Shown one piece after another: positions 59,184 through 64,000 of a stretch of 64,000 nt of DNA. A program made the translations under genes and the position numbers. The notes beneath the pieces are model-generated. The model ran no database searches, had not been told where the DNA came from, and saw only the letters and a program-made list of their open reading frames with translations. This DNA is from Azolla caroliniana (taxonomy: Eukaryota; Polypodiophyta). Each line of letters starts with the position of its first letter. The first letter of the stretch is position 1. Location: positions 3,844,001 through 3,908,000 of the forward strand of contig JBHGNT010000005.1 in the NCBI GenBank assembly GCA_043228905.1, in the 5' to 3' direction.

Positions 59184-60353
59184 ATGGCCACCGTTAGCGC
59201 TGAAGAGTATCAATCCGTTTTCTCGGAATTTCAATGCTTGAAAGAGAAGTTTCATGCTTTGGAACAAGAAAATCAACGCTTGTTGGGGGATCTTCAGCAA
59301 ATTTCCTTAGAAAAGCAGCAAACGCAACAACAGCATGGGGAACTTGCGTTACGCGTGCAACAACTCGAAGCAACCATCGTAGCAATGCAACAACAAGGGC
59401 ACGGAGCACGAGGGATTCATAAAGAACCCAAGATTGGCCTTCCCACGAAGTTTGATGGAACGCGATCGCAGTTTAGAGGGTTTCTTAACCAGGTACGGTT
59501 AGTTATTCAAATGCATCCGTCCCGATATCCCACCGATGCATCACGAGTGGGTTTAGTAGGCACGTTGTTAAATGGCTCAGCATTAGCATGGTTCGCTCCG
59601 CTACTAGAAAAGGAATCTCCAGTACTAAATAATTTTGAAGAATTCATAAATGAGTTTAAAGCATGTTTTGGAGATACTGACAGCATAAGGACTGCAATCA
59701 ACAAAATCCGGCGATTACGCCAAGGTGACCGTCCAGCCTCCGCATATGCTGCAGATTTCCGCCTACTCGCCGCCGATATCCCCTGGGATGATCAAGCATT
59801 GATGGAGCAGTTCCGCTATGGTCTACGCAACGATGTCAAGGATTTACTCTTGACTTTCCCTGAAGAGCCAAAATCATTAACAGAAGCAATCAGTCGAGCG
59901 GTCAGATGTGACAACCGCCTCTTCGAGCGACGTTCGGAACGACAATTTCAGATGCCGAGGGCAAGATCCGAGCCTACCTATGCCTCAGTGGTAGCAAAAC
60001 CTTTTCAAAGGGAGTCACATAATGCGCCTCCAGTAAGTACTCCAACTCCAATGGAAATTGACACTACACGTCGTCGTGGGCCGCTATCGGAGGAGGAAAA
60101 GCAACGACGCCGAACAAACCGATTATGCCTTTATTGCGGTGGACCAGGGCATATCGCGATAAACTGTCCCCATAGACCAAGAAGGCAGGTAAACCAAGTC
60201 GTTGTTAGTTCTGACTATACTAAACCCGAGTCTATTTCAGTAGGAATCTCTGATAGTCCTCATAGTCATAATAGTCCTAATAGTACTAATAGTCCAAATC
60301 TCGCAAACAAATTTGATGTCCTTAGCCAATTAGAAGAAGAGTTAAACGACTAA
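59184..60353 (+). CDS. R3 Gag
   Basis: Capsid/nucleocapsid precursor of the chromovirus, 389 residues. Residues about 15-75 form a Gln/Glu-rich coiled coil (CLKEKFHALEQENQRLLGDL). The capsid-like domain (about 85-260) contains KFDGTRSQFRGFLNQV, NGSALAWFAPLL and FKACFGDTD. A CCHC zinc knuckle CLYCGGPGHIAINC lies at about residues 312-325. The C-terminal tail is Ser/Asn-rich. It ends LEEELND at TAA 60,351. The ATG sits in a good context (CCCATGGCC). Pol lies in the -1 frame and overlaps the end, so expression of pol needs a -1 shift within about 60,326-60,350 or another mechanism. Confidence 0.93.
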   Translation: MATVSAEEYQSVFSEFQCLKEKFHALEQENQRLLGDLQQISLEKQQTQQQHGELALRVQQLEATIVAMQQQGHGARGIHKEPKIGLPTKFDGTRSQFRGFLNQVRLVIQMHPSRYPTDASRVGLVGTLLNGSALAWFAPLLEKESPVLNNFEEFINEFKACFGDTDSIRTAINKIRRLRQGDRPASAYAADFRLLAADIPWDDQALMEQFRYGLRNDVKDLLLTFPEEPKSLTEAISRAVRCDNRLFERRSERQFQMPRARSEPTYASVVAKPFQRESHNAPPVSTPTPMEIDTTRRRGPLSEEEKQRRRTNRLCLYCGGPGHIAINCPHRPRRQVNQVVVSSDYTKPESISVGISDSPHSHNSPNSTNSPNLANKFDVLSQLEEELND

Positions 60354-63300
60354 GTCCAGCCAAAATAGGAGCCGTTTGGTTGGACAGCCCTAGATCTGTG
60401 CAGCCCATTAGTGGTTCCATTCCCTCTAAGCAAGTTAGTGATGTGTTCGTAGCCCAAGTAGCAGTTAGTACTAAAAGTACCCCTCCAGTACATACCTTAG
60501 CCCTTCTAGATTCCGGAGCTAATTCTTGCTTCATGGATAGGAATTTTGCCCGAGCTCATCAGATATCTCTCAGAAAGCTCCCATGTCCAGCCTCAGTAGT
60601 AGTCATTGATGGTCGTCCCATTGCTTCTGGTAATATCATAGAAGAGTCGGAACCCGTTAATATTGTCCTAGATAACTTAACATGTGTAGTATCATTTAAT
60701 ATTATTAGTATTCCAGAACATCCCATAGTTTTAGGATTACCATGGTTCGAGTTACATAACCCAGACATAGATTGGAGGACAAGGGAAATCCGGTTGCGAC
60801 AAACCCAAGGATCTACCCAGAAGGTTGCAACCATTTCGCTACGTCAGTTGCGTGAGGAAGGGCGCAAGGAGGAAATGTTTCTCTTCGCAATATCAGTACA
60901 ACCCTCCAGTACCACCAAAGAGGAGTCCACCGTTCAACTTCCCGAGAAGTATCGTCAGTATGCTGATGTGTTCGATAAAGTACAAGCCAACACACTTCCT
61001 CATCATCGGCCGTACGATTGCGCCATCGACTTACAACCGGGAAAAGAGCCGCCATGGGGGCCGATCTACAATTTGTCACCAACCGAGCTAGAAGTCCTTC
61101 GAGCCTATATAGAGGAGAATTTGGAGAACGGTTTCATTCGGCATTCGAAATCTCCAGCCGGCGCACCCATTTTCTTCGTCAAGAAAAAAGATGGCTCGCT
61201 TCGACTCGTTGTAGATTACCGTGGCTTGAATAAGGTCACAGTAAGAAATAGGTATGCTCTTCCCCTTATCTCAAGTCTTTTAGAACGGATCAACGGTGCC
61301 AGGTTCTTCACGAAGATCGACTTACGAGGAGCCTATAACCTCGTACGGATCCGACCAGGAGATGAATGGAAGACCGCGTTTCGCACCAGATATGGGCACT
61401 TCGAGTATACGGTCATGCCGTTCGGACTCACTAATGCGCCGGCAGTCTTCCAGCACATGGCGAATGATATATTTCGAGATCTCTTGGATGATTTTTTGAT
61501 CATCTATTTGGATGATCTACTGGTTTATTCAAAGACCCAAGAAGAACATGATTCTCATGTACTATTAGTACTAAAACGACTTCGAGAACATGGTCTGTAT
61601 GCAAAGTTAGAGAAATGTAGTTTCGGGTGCAACCAAGTGGAGTTTCTCGGCTATGTCATCTCCTCAGAAGGCATATCTATGGACCCAGCCAAGGTCAAAA
61701 CGGTGATAGAATGGCACACTCCGCGTTCGGTGCGGGATGTGCAATGCTTCCTAGGCTTTGCAAATTTTTACCGGAAGTTCATACAAAATTACTCAAAAAT
61801 TGTGCTGCCTCTCACACAGCTCACCAGGAAGGGACAATCATTCCTTTGGTCTAAAGAGACGGACATGGCTTTCGAGAGTCTTAAGAAGGCGTTTACATCA
61901 GCTCCAATTTTAGGTCATGTGGATCCGGAAAAACCATTCATTATCGAAGCTGACGCATCGGATTTCGCATTGGGGAGCATTCTGTCACAACAGGGTAACG
62001 ACGAGAAGCTACATCCTGTGGCTTTCCACTCCCGTAAGTTTGACGCCGCCGAAATCAACTACGAAATTCATGATAAAGAGCTATTAGCAATAGTTGATTC
62101 TTTTATGCAATGGAGGCATTTCCTGGAGGGATCTCCTCATCAGGTCACTGTATTCAGTGACCACAAGAACCTTGCCTACTTTCAAGATGCTCGTGTACTG
62201 AATCGACGTCAAGCTCGGTGGGCCCACTTCCTCACACGCTTCGACTTCAAAATTACATATCGTCCGGGGAAGCACCAAGGGAAGGCAGATGCATTATCAC
62301 GACGTTCGTATCTAACACCACGTCCCGGTGAGCCAGCTTTCGATAACCAGAAGCAAGTAATCTTGGGTCCAGCACGACTGCAAGCAGCACAGGTCTTTGA
62401 CATGCCCGTGGATTCCGACATTACCAATACTATACGTGAGGACTTGAAGACTGACGCTTTCGCCCAAGCTATACTAGCACAAATTGACCCCTCTCGAGCG
62501 TCATGTTCACAATCACAATCACCAGGTACGGATTATCGGCAATTCAAATACTGTGATGGATTACTCTTCTTTAAAGAACTTTTGTATGTTCCTAATGGTT
62601 CTTGCCGCCTTCGAGTAGTACAAAACTGCCATGACACATATACAGCCGGACATTTTGGTAGTACTAAAACATTAGATTTAGTACAACGATCATTCTGGTG
62701 GCCCCGTATGCGACAATTTGTCGAAGATTTTGTTCGGACTTGCGATACATGCTGCAGAGCGAAAATGCCAAGACATCATCCATATGGTTTATTAGAACCA
62801 TTACCAATTCCAAGCAAGCCATGGCAATCCATTGCTCTTGACTTCATTACAGATCTTCCAGTCTCTAAGGGATTCAGTGCGATTCTCACAGTGGTGGATC
62901 GATATACAAAGATGGCTCATTTCTTACCATGTACTAAAGAAATATCTAGTGAAGACACCGCCGAAATTGTCATGCGGGAAGTATGTCGGCATCATGGACT
63001 CCCTGATAATATCATCAGCGATCGTGGACCTCAGTTTGTGTCAAAATTCTGGAAGCACCTTTTTAAAATGCTGAAGGTCACTTGTCACCTCTCCTCCGGC
63101 TACCACCCACAAACCGACGGTCAAGCTGAACGAACAAATCAAACACTGGAGCAGTATCTGCGGTGCTTTCTCAACTATCATCAGAATGACTGGGCAGATA
63201 TTCTTCAGTTCGCCGAATTTGCCTATAATAACGCTATCCACGCATCGACTAAAGTCACGCCATTCTACGCTTATACAGGATATCATCCCCGGTGGTGTGT

Positions 63301-63937
63301 CCTTGAAACCCCAGAAGTGTCCACAAATCCTTGCGCGGAGGATCGTTTGGAGCGGTTACGCAAGATACAAGCGGATTTATCTACTCAACTCCAGCAAGCT
63401 CAACAATCACACAAGGACTACGCAGATCGTCATCGACTTCCATCCAGTTTTAACATTGGAGATCGGGTGTGGCTGCTACGACGACACATCAAGACTACTC
63501 GCCCATGTGAGAAGTTGGATTATCGGCGATTAGGTCCTTTCCGTATTATCGGGAAGATTAATGATGTCGCTTTTCGTCTCGAGCTACCTCCGCAACTTCG
63601 GATACATCCGGTGTTTCATAGTTCTCTCCTCGAACCCTATCACGAGAGCACTATCCCAGGACGTACTATACAACCACCACCTCCTATCGAGCTCGAAGAT
63701 GGACCTGAGTATGAGGTCGCTGCCATCCTCGATTCCAAGATTGTTCGCAACAAGCTCTACTATCTAGTCGATTGGCTAGGATATAGTCCCAGCGAGCGTA
63801 CTTGGGAACCGATCGAGAATGTGACCAATGCTCGTGCTCTTCTAGAAGACTTCCATCGACGATATCCCGAGAAACCGGGTCCTCAATCCAAAACGACTCG
63901 TGGAACTCGTCGTTTTAAAGGGGGGATAGTGTCATAA
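60326..63937 (+). CDS. R3 Pol (protease, reverse transcriptase, RNase H, integrase, chromodomain)
   Basis: The frame opens after a TAG at 60,323 and runs about 1,200 codons; there is no ATG near its start, which fits fusion to Gag by a -1 frameshift. Protease ALLDSGANSCFMD; reverse transcriptase (GFIRHSKSPAGAPIFFVKKKDG, VMPFGLTNAPAVFQ, catalytic IIYLDDLLVYS); RNase H (IEADASDFALGSIL, NYEIHDKELLAIV, FSDHKNLAYF); integrase zinc finger (HDTYTAGHFG...CDTCCRAK) and core with Asp (ALDFITDLP), Asp (IISDRGPQFVS) and Glu (QTDGQAERTNQT); chromodomain in the last about 70 residues (EYEVAAILDSKIVRNKLYYLVDWLGYS...TWEPIENV), expected to guide integration to marked chromatin. All catalytic residues are present and no stop interrupts the frame. 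It closes seven bases into the 3' LTR. Confidence 0.95.
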   Translation, partial: PIRRRVKRLSPAKIGAVWLDSPRSVQPISGSIPSKQVSDVFVAQVAVSTKSTPPVHTLALLDSGANSCFMDRNFARAHQISLRKLPCPASVVVIDGRPIASGNIIEESEPVNIVLDNLTCVVSFNIISIPEHPIVLGLPWFELHNPDIDWRTREIRLRQTQGSTQKVATISLRQLREEGRKEEMFLFAISVQPSSTTKEESTVQLPEKYRQYADVFDKVQANTLPHHRPYDCAIDLQPGKEPPWGPIYNLSPTELEVLRAYIEENLENGFIRHSKSPAGAPIFFVKKKDGSLRLVVDYRGLNKVTVRNRYALPLISSLLERINGARFFTKIDLRGAYNLVRIRPGDEWKTAFRTRYGHFEYTVMPFGLTNAPAVFQHMANDIFRDLLDDFLIIYLDDLLVYSKTQEEHDSHVLLVLKRLREHGLYAKLEKCSFGCNQVEFLGYVISSEGISMDPAKVKTVIEWHTPRSVRDVQCFLGFANFYRKFIQNYSKIVLPLTQLTRKGQSFLWSKETDMAFESLKKAFTSAPILGHVDPEKPFIIEADASDFALGSILSQQGNDEKLHPVAFHSRKFDAAEINYEIHDKELLAIVDSFMQWRHFLEGSPHQVTVFSDHKNLAYFQDARVLNRRQARWAHFLTRFDFKITYRPGKHQGKADALSRRSYLTPRPGEPAFDNQKQVILGPARLQAAQVFDMPVDSDITNTIREDLKTDAFAQAILAQIDPSRASCSQSQSPGTDYRQFKYCDGLLFFKELLYVPNGSCRLRVVQNCHDTYTAGHFGSTKTLDLVQRSFWWPRMRQFVEDFVRTCDTCCRAKMPRHHPYGLLEPLPIPSKPWQSIALDFITDLPVSKGFSAILTVVDRYTKMAHFLPCTKEISSEDTAEIVMREVCRHHGLPDNIISDRGPQFVSKFWKHLFKMLKVTCHLSSGYHPQTDGQAERTNQTLEQYLRCFLNYHQNDWADILQFAEFAYNNAIHASTKVTPFYAYTGYHPRWCVLETPEVSTNPCAEDRLERLRKIQADLSTQLQQAQQSHKDYADRHRLPSSFNIGDRVWLLRRHIKTTRPCEKLDYRRLGPFRIIGKINDVAFRLELPPQLRIHPVFHSSLLEPYHESTIPGRTIQPPPPIELEDGPEYEVAAILDSKIVRNKLYYLVDWLGYSPSERTWEPIENVTNARALLEDFHRRYPEKPGPQSKTTRGTRRFKGGIVS

Positions 63938-64000
63938 CTAGACTCGAACCCATAACCTTTTGTTACACGGGTCGAGACTTTACCATTAGGTTATGAATTG
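63930..64000 (+). repeat. R3 3' LTR (start only)
   Basis: 71 bp from TGTCATAACTAG to the window end, the same as 58,615-58,685 by eye. Confidence 0.95.

Larger units (their letters stand above)
56980..64000 (+). mobile_element. Copia C: second member of the copia A family, interrupted by R3
   Basis: 5' LTR 56,980-57,296 (317 bp, TGTCGAATAC...CCAACA), primer site TGGTATCAGAGC at 57,299, leader of about 680 bp, and gag from 57,995. Sequence closely matches copia A, but the element lies on the plus strand and its LTR has a longer CT run and small differences. Chromovirus R3 is inserted in gag at 58,615. The remaining gag, pol and 3' LTR must lie beyond the window. Confidence 0.9.
58615..64000 (+). 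mobile_element. R3: coding-competent chromovirus (Ty3/gypsy), 3' LTR cut by window end
   Basis: 5' LTR 58,615-59,081, leader of about 100 bp, gag 59,184-60,353, pol to 63,937, purine tract AAAGGGGGGATAG, then the first 71 bp of the 3' LTR (63,930-64,000), which match the 5' LTR without a visible difference. All catalytic motifs are present and no premature stop is seen. The identity of the LTR parts visible and the open frames point to recent activity. It belongs to the same broad chromodomain group as the 51,369 remnant, but with a different LTR. Confidence 0.95.

Overview
The window is nuclear DNA of a land plant. The left fifth carries three single-copy, intron-containing host genes, all on the minus strand, in AT-rich DNA: a small mitochondrial complex I subunit (NDUFB4/B15-like), an ING2-type PHD-finger histone reader, and a NUDT19-type NADH pyrophosphatase. 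I could rebuild all three exon by exon, with consensus GT/AG junctions, consistent phases and family-typical lengths (71, 264 and 430 residues). The species cannot be read directly. A chromovirus with a glutamine-rich gag and a C-terminal chromodomain, together with abundant gag-only LTR elements, would fit a seed-free plant (bryophyte, lycophyte or fern), but that is inference from memory.

From about 16.85 kb to the end, almost everything is retroelement, nested several layers deep. A 5'-truncated LINE (16.85-19.09 kb, minus) abuts a Ty3/gypsy element, here called G1, that runs plus-strand from 19.10 to about 56.16 kb. G1 has been opened by at least four insertions: a gag-only LTR element M1 (minus, up to 26,483, its left end lost in a 100-N gap); an almost intact Ty1/copia element A (28,778-34,267, minus, TSD gacaa, identical LTRs, one nonsense codon); a heavily decayed copia element 2 (about 34.9-39.4 kb, plus); and a second gag-only LTR element L1 (40,483-55,795, TSD acgt). 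L1 in turn contains an inverted solo LTR (50,999-52,833, TSD acgg), itself split by a collapsed chromovirus (51,369-52,669, TSD ccttc), and a composite relative L2 (52,952-55,353) flanked by inverted LTR sequence. To the right lie a minus-strand solo LTR of the L2 type, a second member of the copia A family (element C), and, inside the gag of C, a coding-competent chromovirus R3 that runs off the window.

The most unusual object is the 5' LTR of L1. The same LTR is about 0.53 kb elsewhere in the window, but here it has grown to 8,987 bp by tandem amplification of a 1,058-1,060 bp unit (eight complete copies plus a partial ninth). Each unit combines 232 bp of native LTR with 826 bp of sequence not found elsewhere in the window. 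L1, M1 and L2 form a modular family: different U3/R sequences, a shared 3'-LTR end, apparent 4-bp target duplications beginning ACG, and a gag-like ORF (seen in M1 and L1) without any pol, followed by a repetitive TP-x-LET tail.
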